From NCBI GenBank assembly GCA_903820745.1, contig CAIJIT010000139.1, positions 1 to 64,000 on the forward strand: a DNA stretch of 64,000 nt, in the 5' to 3' direction. The translations under genes and the position numbers were made by a program. This DNA comes from an uncultured Burkholderiales bacterium (GTDB lineage Bacteria; Pseudomonadota; Gammaproteobacteria; Burkholderiales; Burkholderiaceae_C). Below are positions 27,807 to 34,957 of this stretch, piece by piece. The notes beneath the pieces were generated by a model. The model saw only the letters and a program-made list of their open reading frames with translations. It was not told the origin of the DNA and made no database searches. Numbering within the stretch: position 1 is the stretch's first letter; each line of letters opens with the position of its first letter.

Positions 27807-29477
27807 TCAAATCAATGCGCCCCGGGCGTGGCGCAAGGCGTTTGCAAGCAAGGCCTGGGTCGGATTGCGCCAGCGGGCGCAGACATGCTGATCGGGGCGC
27901 AGCAGATAGGCCGTTCCAGGCAGCGCATCGTAGCGCTTTTGCGCCCAGCCCTCGGCGTCTTCCAGGCCTGATGTACCGATGCAGACAGTCTGCAATTCCA
28001 GGCCAGCCGCCCACGCGGGGGCTGGGCCGAAGACCAGCAGGGTGAAGCCCTGGCCGAACTGGCGCAGCAGCCATTGCGGCCGGCCATCCTTGAGCAGCGG
28101 CGCATCGGCGGCGGCGGCGCCGGGCAGCATCCCGCCGGTGAAGCTGTCCTGGTCCGGCGTGTTCAGCGCCGAGTCGCGCAGCGTGGCCGGCACCGACAGC
28201 CTGCCGCTGTTGACGATGCGGCGGGCGAAAGAATAGTCGCCTGCCAGGTCGAGCACCGCATCGCGAAACAGCCGCGAGATCTCGCTCTTGGGTGTGATGA
28301 AGTCGGTGGCCCTTGTCGAGTTGAGGATGTTCTCGTCGGCGGCGGCTTCGCGCTCGGCGGCATAGCTGTCGAGCAAGGCATCAGGCGCTTGGCCGCGCAG
28401 CACCAGGTCGAGCTTCCAGGCCAGGTTGTCGGCATCCTGGACGCCGGAGTTGGCGCCGCGCGCGCCGAAGGGCGACACCCCATGGGCGCAGTCGCCGGCG
28501 AAGAGCACGCGACCATGGCGGAACTTGTTCATGCGCTGGCAGGCAAAGGTGTAGACGCTGGCCCATTCGAGTTCATAGGGCGGCGCATAGCCAAGGGCCT
28601 GCTGCATCATCGCGTCGACGCGCGGTTTGATGCGCTCGGGCTTTTTTTCTTCGTCCGGGTCGGCATCCCAGCCGAGCTGAAAATCGATCCGCCAGACGCC
28701 ATCGGGCTGCCGGTGCAGCAGCACGCTTTGGTTGGGGTGGAAGGGCGGGTCAAACCAGAACCAGCGCTCGGCGGGGAAGTCGGCCGCCATCTTCACATCG
28801 GCGATCAGGAAGCGGTCCTGGAAGACCCGGCCCTTGCTTTCCAGGCCGAGCAGGCCGCGCAGCGTCGAGCGCGGACCATCGCAGGCGGCCACATAGTCGG
28901 CGGCAATCTGGTAGCGACCTTCGGGCGTGTCGATGCCCAGCAGCAAGCCCTCGTCCTGCTGCTCGAGCGCTGCGACGCTGTGCTTCCAGCGGATCTCGAT
29001 GCCGGGCAGTTCAGCCGCGCGAACTGCCAGAAAGGCCTCGGCGTAATACTGCTGCAGATTGATGAAAGCCGGGCGCTGATGGCCGGGCTCGGGCAGCAGG
29101 TCGAAGCGGTAGAGCAAATCGTCCCTGAACCAGACCTTGCCGACATTCCATTCGACGCCCTTGGCGCAGGCCGGGTCGCCCAGGCCGAGCCGGTCCCAGA
29201 TCTCGAGCGTGCGCTTGGCAAAACAGATCGCGCGCGAACCGCTCGAGAGCTTGTCATCATTGTCGAGCAGCAGCACCTTGCGGCCGCGCTGCGCCAAGTC
29301 GATCGCCAGGCTCAACCCGACCGGGCCGGCGCCAACGATGACGACCTGATGCCGCTGCGGCGTCGTGCGGTCCTGGTCGGGCGAGCGCTGGTAGGCAAAT
29401 ACATGCGACTGGATCTGCCTGGCGCTGGCGTCATAGCCCAGGCCTGAGCCCGGTGCAGCAGCCATCGCGCCGTCCAT
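27807..29477 (-). CDS. FAD-dependent aromatic ring monooxygenase (MhpA-like)
   Basis: Class A flavoprotein hydroxylase, 556 residues. It shows the FAD fold VVIVGAGPVGLSLAIDLAQRG at residues 45-65, the DG-type motif ACDGPRSTLRGLLG and the second FAD site LFAGDCAHGVSPFGARGANSG. A thioredoxin-like C-terminal domain, as in MhpA and phenol hydroxylases, follows. By position, next to DUF2783 and hmgA, it may hydroxylate a phenolic acid to homogentisate, for example 3-hydroxyphenylacetate; this is inferred. The start at 29477 lies six bases before the MBL gene stop; the extra N-terminal 40 residues are longer than in many relatives. Confidence 0.88.
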   Translation of the reverse strand: MDGAMAAAPGSGLGYDASARQIQSHVFAYQRSPDQDRTTPQRHQVVIVGAGPVGLSLAIDLAQRGRKVLLLDNDDKLSSGSRAICFAKRTLEIWDRLGLGDPACAKGVEWNVGKVWFRDDLLYRFDLLPEPGHQRPAFINLQQYYAEAFLAVRAAELPGIEIRWKHSVAALEQQDEGLLLGIDTPEGRYQIAADYVAACDGPRSTLRGLLGLESKGRVFQDRFLIADVKMAADFPAERWFWFDPPFHPNQSVLLHRQPDGVWRIDFQLGWDADPDEEKKPERIKPRVDAMMQQALGYAPPYELEWASVYTFACQRMNKFRHGRVLFAGDCAHGVSPFGARGANSGVQDADNLAWKLDLVLRGQAPDALLDSYAAEREAAADENILNSTRATDFITPKSEISRLFRDAVLDLAGDYSFARRIVNSGRLSVPATLRDSALNTPDQDSFTGGMLPGAAAADAPLLKDGRPQWLLRQFGQGFTLLVFGPAPAWAAGLELQTVCIGTSGLEDAEGWAQKRYDALPGTAYLLRPDQHVCARWRNPTQALLANALRHARGALI

Positions 29478-29480
29478 CGG

Positions 29481-30440
29481 TCAGCCTTCCAGCGTTTCCC
29501 ACATCAGCCGGTCGCGCTCGGCGGTCCAGATGCGCGGATCGGGGAACTGCGTCGCCTCGTCATAGGCTCTTGTCACGTCGAACGGCATGCAATGGTCGAA
29601 GATCACCCAATGGCCGTATTTGGGCTTGAGCTTGGCAAAAGTTTCCTTGTAGACCGCGTTCAGGTCCTTGCCCGCAGCGACTCCGGCAGCCACGCTGTCG
29701 CGCACATCGGCGATGAAGCCGCCGGTGGCGAGCAGGCCGGCCGCAACCCTGGCTTCACCGATCAGCGCCGGACCGCGACCCGGTACCAGCGACAGGGCAC
29801 CGAGCTTGGCGACGTTCGCCAGCGTCTGCGGCCAGTCCTTGAAATAGGCGTCGCCCGCATAGGGCGTGGCGTCGAACTCGACCAGGTCGCCCGACAGCAG
29901 CACGCGGTCCTGCGGCAGCCAGACCACGGTGTCGCCCTTGGTGTGGCCGCGACCGAGTTGCAGCAATTGCACCTCGAGTTTGCCCAGCCACAGCGTCATC
30001 TTGCCGGTGAAGGTCAGGGTCGGCCAGGTCATGCCGGCCGGCACCGTCTCGACATTGCTGAACAGTCGCGGGAAGCGGCCGATCTCGCTGGCCTTGTCGG
30101 CTTCGCCGCGTTCGACGATCAGGTCATAGGTGTCCTGGCTGGCGATGATCTGCTGCGCCTGGTAGGCGCTGGCGCCGAGCACGCGGACCGCATGGTAATG
30201 GGTCAGCACCACGTACTTGATCGGCTTGTCGGTGACCTCGCGGATGCGGCGGATCACGTCAGCCGCCATCGCCGGCGTCGCCTGGGTATCGGCGACCAGC
30301 ACCGCATCGTCGCCGATGATGATGCCGGTATTCGGGTCACCCTCGGCGGTATAGGCATAAGCATGCTCGGACAGCTTGACGAAGCTGACCTTCTTTTCTT
30401 CCAGGTCGGCCTGGGAGGCGAATTTCTTTTCTGTGCTCAC
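29481..30440 (-). CDS. MBL-fold protein with degenerate metal site
   Basis: Metallo-beta-lactamase-fold protein, 319 residues, first gene of the homogentisate operon. The start is GTG with AAGGA six bases upstream. The signature is altered: the usual HxHxDH reads H81-Y-H83-A-V85-R86, so the second-site Asp and His are missing. H166 (GRGHTKGD) and D185 (LSGDLVEF) remain, but the last histidine is R222 in LVPGRGP. It may bind one metal or none. It could be a hydrolase for a lactone or thioester made by the monooxygenase. Function unknown. Confidence 0.87.
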   Translation of the reverse strand: MSTEKKFASQADLEEKKVSFVKLSEHAYAYTAEGDPNTGIIIGDDAVLVADTQATPAMAADVIRRIREVTDKPIKYVVLTHYHAVRVLGASAYQAQQIIASQDTYDLIVERGEADKASEIGRFPRLFSNVETVPAGMTWPTLTFTGKMTLWLGKLEVQLLQLGRGHTKGDTVVWLPQDRVLLSGDLVEFDATPYAGDAYFKDWPQTLANVAKLGALSLVPGRGPALIGEARVAAGLLATGGFIADVRDSVAAGVAAGKDLNAVYKETFAKLKPKYGHWVIFDHCMPFDVTRAYDEATQFPDPRIWTAERDRLMWETLEG

Positions 30441-30744
30441 GGGGATCCTTGATGACTTCGGCTTGCTGGCCGGAACGACTTGCGCGGTGGCTCTTTATAA
30501 CAAACCGCTGGAACCTGCCCGATCGCAAGCAAGGAAATGATGATCGCGCGATGCCGGTGCAGCGCAGCTCTGCCAAGGTGAGATGCCTCCCTGGGCGCAG
30601 TTCCAAGGGGTTTGGATTTGAGTACACCGCTTTGATGCGACGCCCTTCTGCAGGACTGGCCATTTTTTCGGCCTTCAGCGGACAGCGACTGTCCCGCGGA
30701 AAATACAACATTGCCTGCCTACCCAGCCTTGCCGAAAACCCGCC
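30441..30744. other. Divergent intergenic region without recognisable gene
   Basis: About 300 bases between the homogentisate operon and the DsbA-like gene. It must hold promoters for both directions. A TTATAA-like -10 candidate for the minus strand is seen at about 30495-30500, without a convincing -35 at normal spacing. A 99-residue frame on the plus strand has no ribosome binding site and no recognisable features, so I do not call it. Confidence 0.4.
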
Positions 30745-31404
30745 ATGAGCACCCACCTGAAAATCGATTTCGTCTCTGACATTGCCTGTCCCTGGTGCGC
30801 CGTAGGCCTGGGCGCGCTGGAAATGGCTCTCGAGCGCCTGAAGGGCGAGGTCAAGGCAGAGTTGTATTTCCAGCCCTTCGAGTTGAACCCGCAGATGCCT
30901 GCTGGCGGCCAGGATCTGGGCGAACACCTGACTGAAAAATACGGCTCGACGCCCGCCCAGCAAGCGCAAATCCGCCAGACCATTGCCGCGCGGGGCGCTG
31001 AGGTGGGTTTCGAGTTTCATCCGGGCGGGCGGGGCCGGGTTTACAACACCTTCAACGCCCACCGCCTGCTCTGCTGGGCCGAGGCAGAGGGCGATGGCGC
31101 CCAACATGCGCTGAAAAAAGCTTTTTTGCAGGCCTACCAGGGCCGCGCTGAATGCATTGAAGACCCCGAAGTCTTGCTCGCGGCTGTGGCCGCCGCCGGG
31201 CTCGATGTGCAAGCTGCCCGGCAACTGCTGGACAGCGATGCGCTCGGGGACAAAGTACGAGAGCGCCAGCGTTTTTACGCGCAAGCCGGTATCCGTTCGG
31301 TGCCGGCCATCATCATCAACGACAAGCATTTGATTTCGGGCGGGCAAGCGGTCGAGTTTTTCGAGCAAGCGTTGCGCCGCATTGCCGCCGGCGAATTGTC
31401 CTGA
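30745..31404 (+). CDS. DsbA-family FrnE-like thioredoxin-fold protein
   Basis: Thioredoxin-fold protein with helical insertion, 219 residues, of the FrnE / 2-hydroxychromene-2-carboxylate isomerase group. The redox motif CPWC lies at about residues 15-18 (FVSDIACPWCAVG). YNTFNAHRLLCWA and the cis-proline segment SVPAIIIND match the family. There is no signal peptide, so it acts in the cytoplasm as a thiol oxidoreductase or in glutathione-linked chemistry. It starts a plus-strand run of three genes with short gaps. Confidence 0.9.
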   Translation: MSTHLKIDFVSDIACPWCAVGLGALEMALERLKGEVKAELYFQPFELNPQMPAGGQDLGEHLTEKYGSTPAQQAQIRQTIAARGAEVGFEFHPGGRGRVYNTFNAHRLLCWAEAEGDGAQHALKKAFLQAYQGRAECIEDPEVLLAAVAAAGLDVQAARQLLDSDALGDKVRERQRFYAQAGIRSVPAIIINDKHLISGGQAVEFFEQALRRIAAGELS

Positions 31405-31420
31405 GCAGCCGGCCTTCCTC

Positions 31421-32023
31421 ATGAGTCAACTTCTGCCCCGCTCGCTGAGCCGCCGCGAATGGCTGGCTTGCCTGTCAATGGTTTTGACAGCGCCGCTGTC
31501 GGCCGCTGTTGCAGCCAACGTTCCCGCCAGCGCCCTGGCTGACCTGGCCCGGCTTTGGCAGCGCGAGGGGGGCGTCCTGCTGATTCGCCATGCCGCCACC
31601 GAGCCGGGGCTGGGTGACCCGCCCGGCTTCGTCATCGGCCAATGCCAGACTCAGCGCAACCTGAGCGAAGCGGGCCGGCAAGCCTCGCGCAAGCTGGGCG
31701 AATGGATGCGGGCCAGGCTGATCAAGCCCGCTGCGGTGCGCAGCAGCCAATGGTGCCGCTGCCAGGACACCGCGCGCCTGGCTTTCGGGGCGTTCGAAGA
31801 CTGGTCTGCGCTCAATTCCACCTTTGACGGGCAAGGCGATCCGGCCGCCCAGCAACAGGCCTTGCGTGAGCGCTTGCTGGCGATGCCTGCCGGGCGCATG
31901 GAAGTCTGGATCACGCACCAGGTCATCATGACCGGCTTGACCGGGGCCTACCCAGGCTTGGGCGAGGGCTTTTTGGTGGATCGGCAAGGGCGCATGCTGG
32001 CGCGCGCGGATCTGGCCGCATGA
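31421..32023 (+). CDS. Secreted histidine phosphatase family protein
   Basis: Histidine phosphatase superfamily protein, 200 residues, with an N-terminal signal of Tat character (SRREWLACLSMVLTAPLSAA). The catalytic histidine is in LLIRHAATEPG, with a supporting arginine in SSQWCRCQDTARLAF, and the second histidine in VWITHQVIMTG. The start is taken at 31421; an in-frame ATG at 31382 lies inside the previous gene. It is likely periplasmic and its substrate is unknown. The next gene overlaps by ATGA. Confidence 0.84.
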   Translation: MSQLLPRSLSRREWLACLSMVLTAPLSAAVAANVPASALADLARLWQREGGVLLIRHAATEPGLGDPPGFVIGQCQTQRNLSEAGRQASRKLGEWMRARLIKPAAVRSSQWCRCQDTARLAFGAFEDWSALNSTFDGQGDPAAQQQALRERLLAMPAGRMEVWITHQVIMTGLTGAYPGLGEGFLVDRQGRMLARADLAA

Positions 32024-32406
32024 GCGGCGCACTGCCCGGTTTGACGGTCTACTTTGATGGCTCTTGCCCGCTTTGTCAGCGCGAGATCGCCATTTATCGC
32101 CGCCGGCCGCAGTCAAAGTTGATCGATTGGGTTGATGTCAGCGCCGGGCAGGACCTGGGCGCGATGCTCAGCTGCGAGGCGGCCATGGCGCGTTTCCATG
32201 TGCGCGACAGCCGAGGGCGCTTGTTCAGCGGTGCAGCGGCGTTTTCCCGCATGTGGCGGGTATTTCCGGGCTGGCGTTGGCTGGGCTGGTTGTCGGCCTG
32301 GCCACCGCTGTCATGGCTGTTCGAGGGCGCTTACCGGTCGTTCTTGCCGCTTCGCCCCAGCTTGCAAAAATGGGCTCGAAAAGCCTTCAAGCAGGCGCCG
32401 CATTGA
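32020..32406 (+). CDS. DCC-family (DUF393) thiol-disulfide oxidoreductase-like protein
   Basis: Small thioredoxin-like protein of 128 residues. The family signature is clear: VYFDGSCPLCQREIAIYRRR, with D-G-x-CPLC near residue 13. A hydrophobic stretch (WRVFPGWRWLGWLSAWPPLSWLFEGAY, residues about 78-104, given as one membrane-associated region) suggests peripheral or integral membrane contact. The start overlaps the phosphatase stop (ATGA). The function of DCC proteins is not well defined; a redox role is presumed. Confidence 0.88.
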   Translation: MSGALPGLTVYFDGSCPLCQREIAIYRRRPQSKLIDWVDVSAGQDLGAMLSCEAAMARFHVRDSRGRLFSGAAAFSRMWRVFPGWRWLGWLSAWPPLSWLFEGAYRSFLPLRPSLQKWARKAFKQAPH

Positions 32407-32564
32407 GCCACGCCAGGCAGATGCTCTGCGCGAGCTGCCTGGCGTTGCTGTTCATGCCCATCCCGCCGGCCTGGTCGGGTGAAACAGCGCCTTCGGGAGG
32501 CTTGGCCATCGACCCCACCGGCTTGGGCAGCGCGCAAGCCTTCTGCGTTGCAGGATTTCCATAG
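32404..32564 (+). pseudogene. Broken 5' end of an exported-protein gene at the island edge
   Basis: A frame starting at TTG 32404 (TTGA overlap with the DCC stop) or ATG 32421 encodes a clear signal peptide, MLCASCLALLFMPIPPAWSG, followed by a short polar stretch, and then stops at 32564. Nothing of a mature protein follows. The point where it stops coincides with the change to AT-richer DNA of the toxin-antitoxin island. I read it as the 5' remnant of a gene in the same operon as the DCC gene, cut when the island arrived. A genuine 47-53 residue peptide is the alternative. Confidence 0.4.
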
Positions 32565-32585
32565 ATCATGCATATGTAAATCTAT
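32561..32585. promoter_or_regulatory. AT-rich inverted repeat upstream of antitoxin gene
   Basis: ATAGAT-N13-ATCTAT, 33 bases before the antitoxin ATG at 32618. The spacer contains ATGCAT and CATATG. A weak -35 (TTGCAG at 32548) precedes it, so the repeat overlaps the likely promoter. This is the place where an antitoxin autoregulates its operon. Confidence 0.4.
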
Positions 32586-32617
32586 AGGACTACGTCCGAG
32601 CGATAGAGGGTTGAATC

Positions 32618-33064
32618 ATGCAAAGCATCACATTGGATCAGTTACGCGCCACGGCCAGTGCCGGCGGAGTTGTCGGTGTCACCTTGAAAGCGCGCGGAAG
32701 CGGGTTTTTCATGGAGATTGCCACCCGTAGCGGGCAAGAAGTTTTTTTGGTGAAGGCACGCAGTTCCGAGCTGCGCCGCTTTGGTAGTCCGAATTCCGCG
32801 ATGATCGTGTTGCGTGAACTTGGCATTGCCACTGCTCAGCTCGACGTAACCCACTGGAACCCCGACCAAAAGGAAGTCACACAGAGCCGAGATAGCCGCG
32901 CCCAGTCGATGCGCCAAGTGCACGAAGCCACAGCCTATAACCAGTGGCTGGCCAGCGAGATTCAGGCCACCATTGACGACCCACGTCCGAATTTTTCGCA
33001 TGACGAAGTCATGGCCGAAATGGACGCCGATATTGCCGCCTTGCTGGAGAAAGGGCTCGCATGA
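32618..33064 (+). CDS. Antitoxin of a type II toxin-antitoxin module
   Basis: Antitoxin-like protein of 148 residues. The C-terminal part (YNQWLASEIQATIDDPRP, then HDEVMAEMDADIAALLEKG) has the look of ParD/PaaA-type toxin-binding tails. The N-terminal 90 residues (MQSITLDQLRATASAGGV...) form an extra domain of unknown role. It is followed by the remains of a ParE-like toxin gene with an ATGA overlap. Since that toxin appears cut, the protein is probably now an orphan antitoxin. Base composition here is less GC-rich than in the neighbouring operons, in line with transfer. Confidence 0.75.
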   Translation: MQSITLDQLRATASAGGVVGVTLKARGSGFFMEIATRSGQEVFLVKARSSELRRFGSPNSAMIVLRELGIATAQLDVTHWNPDQKEVTQSRDSRAQSMRQVHEATAYNQWLASEIQATIDDPRPNFSHDEVMAEMDADIAALLEKGLA

Positions 33065-33372
33065 CGGCCAGACCTTACTGCATTGAGTGGCGGCCGATGG
33101 CAGGCGAAGACTTGCTAGCCATCACGCCTTACATCGGCAAGGACAACCCGACACGGGCCAGGAGCTTTGGCGAGGAACTGCGCGCCAAGGTCAAACCGCT
33201 TGCCCAAAAGCCATTGCTTGGCCTAGATTGGATCTTCGGCGCCTTGCTTGCCCAAGCGCTCGGCCGTGAGCGCACAGCGCCGATCGATCAGCGCGACGAT
33301 CTCCGAGAGAAGGGCATCGTCCTGGTCTGCAGCGATCATTTGCTGGTGCGTGGCGAGCGCCTGAACGGGTAG
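33061..33372 (+). pseudogene. Truncated ParE/RelE-like toxin
   Basis: The first 53 or so residues match a ParE toxin (CIEWRPMAGEDLLAITPYIGKDNP, given in its parts: WRPMAGEDLLAI, YIGKDNPTRARSF, then PLAQKPLLG). After LLG at about base 33220, where the family continues into its core beta-sheet, the frame turns into sequence that is simply the antisense of the 3' end of hipA. The catalytic C-terminal half is therefore absent, replaced by about 50 unrelated codons. The toxin should be inactive. The junction marks a recombination point between two toxin-antitoxin modules. Confidence 0.7.
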
Positions 33373-34542
33373 GCGTTTGGCAATGGCCAGCACCCTTTTG
33401 CGTACCTGAGCTGGCGACAGACCTGCTGCTTGCGCAAATTGCTCCCAGTGCCGTGGCAACAGCTCGGTGAAGCGGTATTCGCTGCCAATCTTCATGGCCA
33501 TCTTGTCGGTCAGCTGAGGATAGACGGCCGTGCTGAGCAAGTCATAGAGTGGAGCCAATTCCACAACCGGCTGGGCAGTGCTGTCTCGATAGAGCAAAGA
33601 GAAATTCTTGCCATGGGCATCGTGATTGCCGATCAAGGCGTTGAACACCACGGCATCGAGTAGGCGCAGCACCTGTGGTGCGTTGGGTCTGGTGACTTGG
33701 CGCAATAGCTGAAAGGTCTGGGCCAAAGAGGGTCCACCTTCATTCTGATATTTGTGTTCGGGCACGATGCCCAGGGCTTGGCAAAAGTCCTCCTGGTGCA
33801 AACGTTGTACAACCGCATCCGCAGCACCGTCAACAGCAGAGGCAGGCAGACGGTCATAACGCCGCACGAGCAAATAGGGCTGCGCGCCGGCGAGTCGGAT
33901 CTCGACCTGGGCCACCGGCATTTGCATCGCTGCTGCCAGCCGCATGCAAAAAGCCTCGTTATGCACGCTGCCATTCAGGCTGCTGATGGCTGGTTTGAGG
34001 ATATGGGTGCTTGGAGAGCCATACAGGGGTAGGCCAACACGATGGCCGTCGAAAGTCACCGGCAACTTGTCCTGTGCGCCGGCCAGTGACAGTCGCAAAC
34101 CATCAAGCCCGGCGAGCATCGGTCGTTGGGGTAAGTCCCTCAGCAATTGCTGTAACTGGGCTTGGTCCAGCCAACGCACGGATTCGCCAATCGGGGCCAG
34201 ATCGCTACGGGCCGGCTGAGCTTGACCCGGCTCACGCAAGCTGACCGCACCAGCGCATTCGCCGCCGATCCCTTCCAGTAAGCCAAAGTCATTCTGCCGG
34301 GACAAGTGCAGCGCCTGGGCTACCAGTCGGCGTTTGTTGCCTTCAGGCAGCAGGCCCGCAAAGAAAGGGCGGGCGGCGCGGTCGTCAAATGCCTCGGAAC
34401 GCAGAGGTAGCGAATGGGACAGGGCCTGGGCAGCCGGGTTTTGCAACCAGCTCGCCGTGTAGGTGAAGCCGAGTCGACCGTCCACCTGCATCAGCGTGCC
34501 TAAATGCGCGGCCTTTAACCATACTTCGAGTTGTTTGGGCAT
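33223..34542 (-). CDS. hipA: HipA-type serine/threonine kinase toxin
   Basis: Full-length HipA, 439 residues. In E. coli HipA phosphorylates glutamyl-tRNA synthetase and causes growth arrest. Visible motifs are the HipA N-terminal domain (LEVWLKAAHLGTL), the P-loop-like SLAGAQDKLPV, STHILKP with the ATP lysine, the catalytic segment IGNHDAHGKNFSLLY and APLYDLLSTAVYP. All kinase residues seem present, so it should be active. Start taken at ATG 34542; a TTG at 34578 that overlaps hipB is possible. Its 3' end lies against the cut ParE gene in convergent orientation. Confidence 0.91.
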   Translation of the reverse strand: MPKQLEVWLKAAHLGTLMQVDGRLGFTYTASWLQNPAAQALSHSLPLRSEAFDDRAARPFFAGLLPEGNKRRLVAQALHLSRQNDFGLLEGIGGECAGAVSLREPGQAQPARSDLAPIGESVRWLDQAQLQQLLRDLPQRPMLAGLDGLRLSLAGAQDKLPVTFDGHRVGLPLYGSPSTHILKPAISSLNGSVHNEAFCMRLAAAMQMPVAQVEIRLAGAQPYLLVRRYDRLPASAVDGAADAVVQRLHQEDFCQALGIVPEHKYQNEGGPSLAQTFQLLRQVTRPNAPQVLRLLDAVVFNALIGNHDAHGKNFSLLYRDSTAQPVVELAPLYDLLSTAVYPQLTDKMAMKIGSEYRFTELLPRHWEQFAQAAGLSPAQVRKRVLAIAKRLPVQALATHQQMIAADQDDALLSEIVALIDRRCALTAERLGKQGAEDPI

Positions 34543-34570
34543 GGTCGTCGTTGCTGCGCCTCTGGTGCGC

Positions 34571-34789
34571 TCAATCAATCAAGCCGTCAACACTGAGTCG
34601 CCCACCGAGCGCATCCAGCACCTTCAGCGCGCTGGACAGGCGCAGGCTTGGCTTGCCAGCTTCCAGTTCGACGATGAAGCGCACGCCGACACCGGCCGCC
34701 AGGGCCAGTTGCGGCTGGGTGATCCCCAGACGCTTGCGGGCGGCGCGGGTGGCTTTGCCAAGATCTGTGGCGCTCTGGATGATGGGCAT
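34571..34789 (-). CDS. hipB: HipB-type antitoxin (XRE helix-turn-helix)
   Basis: DNA-binding antitoxin of 72 residues, nearly all of it a XRE helix-turn-helix: LGKATRAARKRLGITQPQLA, then AGVGVRFIVELEAGKPSLRL. HipB binds HipA and represses its own operon. It lies just upstream of hipA. Three related operator-like sequences lie directly upstream, in keeping with cooperative autorepression. Confidence 0.9.
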   Translation of the reverse strand: MPIIQSATDLGKATRAARKRLGITQPQLALAAGVGVRFIVELEAGKPSLRLSSALKVLDALGGRLSVDGLID

Positions 34790-34810
34790 GGCTGCGTTGA
34801 GAATGGCTGA

Positions 34811-34830
34811 AATTTCCTGTTCGGGAAATT
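34811..34830. promoter_or_regulatory. hip operator 1, overlapping the -10
   Basis: Perfect inverted repeat AATTTCC-N6-GGAAATT, 22 bases before the hipB start codon. It overlaps the putative -10 box of the hipBA promoter, so binding would block RNA polymerase. Confidence 0.7.
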
Positions 34831-34856
34831 ATGCTCAAGAATTGATCGCCGTACAA
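34828..34856 (-). promoter_or_regulatory. Putative hipBA promoter
   Basis: On the minus strand, a -35 like TTGTAC (34856-34851), a 17-base spacer and a -10 CATAAT (34833-34828), one base from consensus. The leader to hipB would be about 30 bases. The -10 overlaps operator 1. Confidence 0.55.
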
Positions 34857-34860
34857 GAAA

Positions 34861-34880
34861 AATATCCTGATCGGGAAATT
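34861..34880. promoter_or_regulatory. hip operator 2
   Basis: AATATCC-N6-GGAAATT, the same repeat as operator 1 with one mismatched pair, exactly 50 bases further from hipB and just upstream of the -35. Spacing of about five helical turns would allow looping or cooperative binding. Confidence 0.6.
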
Positions 34881-34909
34881 TTCACGATTCGATCTAGGCA
34901 ACGCGCGAA

Positions 34910-34929
34910 ACTGACCCGTTCGGGAAATT
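34910..34929. promoter_or_regulatory. hip operator 3, half-degenerate
   Basis: The right half GGAAATT is perfect and the spacer CGTTCG resembles the others, but the left half (ACTGACC) is degenerate. It lies 49 bases beyond operator 2. It may be a weak third site or a decaying one. Confidence 0.45.
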
Positions 34930-34957
34930 TCCTGAGCCCAAGTTGTCTTCGCGTACT

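Noticed and set aside
28074-29447. 457-residue plus-strand open frame
   Set aside because: Antisense to the flavin monooxygenase gene; no domains seen.
30449-30748. 99-residue plus-strand frame in the divergent region
   Set aside because: No ribosome binding site, no motif, and it overlaps promoters for both sides.
32253-32403. First part of a 103-residue frame inside the DCC gene
   Set aside because: This part is an out-of-frame shadow of the DCC gene; only the later signal-peptide part was kept as a possible gene remnant.
32407-34957. Insertion sequence or integrase-borne element around the toxin-antitoxin island
   Set aside because: No transposase or integrase frame and no clear flanking direct repeats could be seen.
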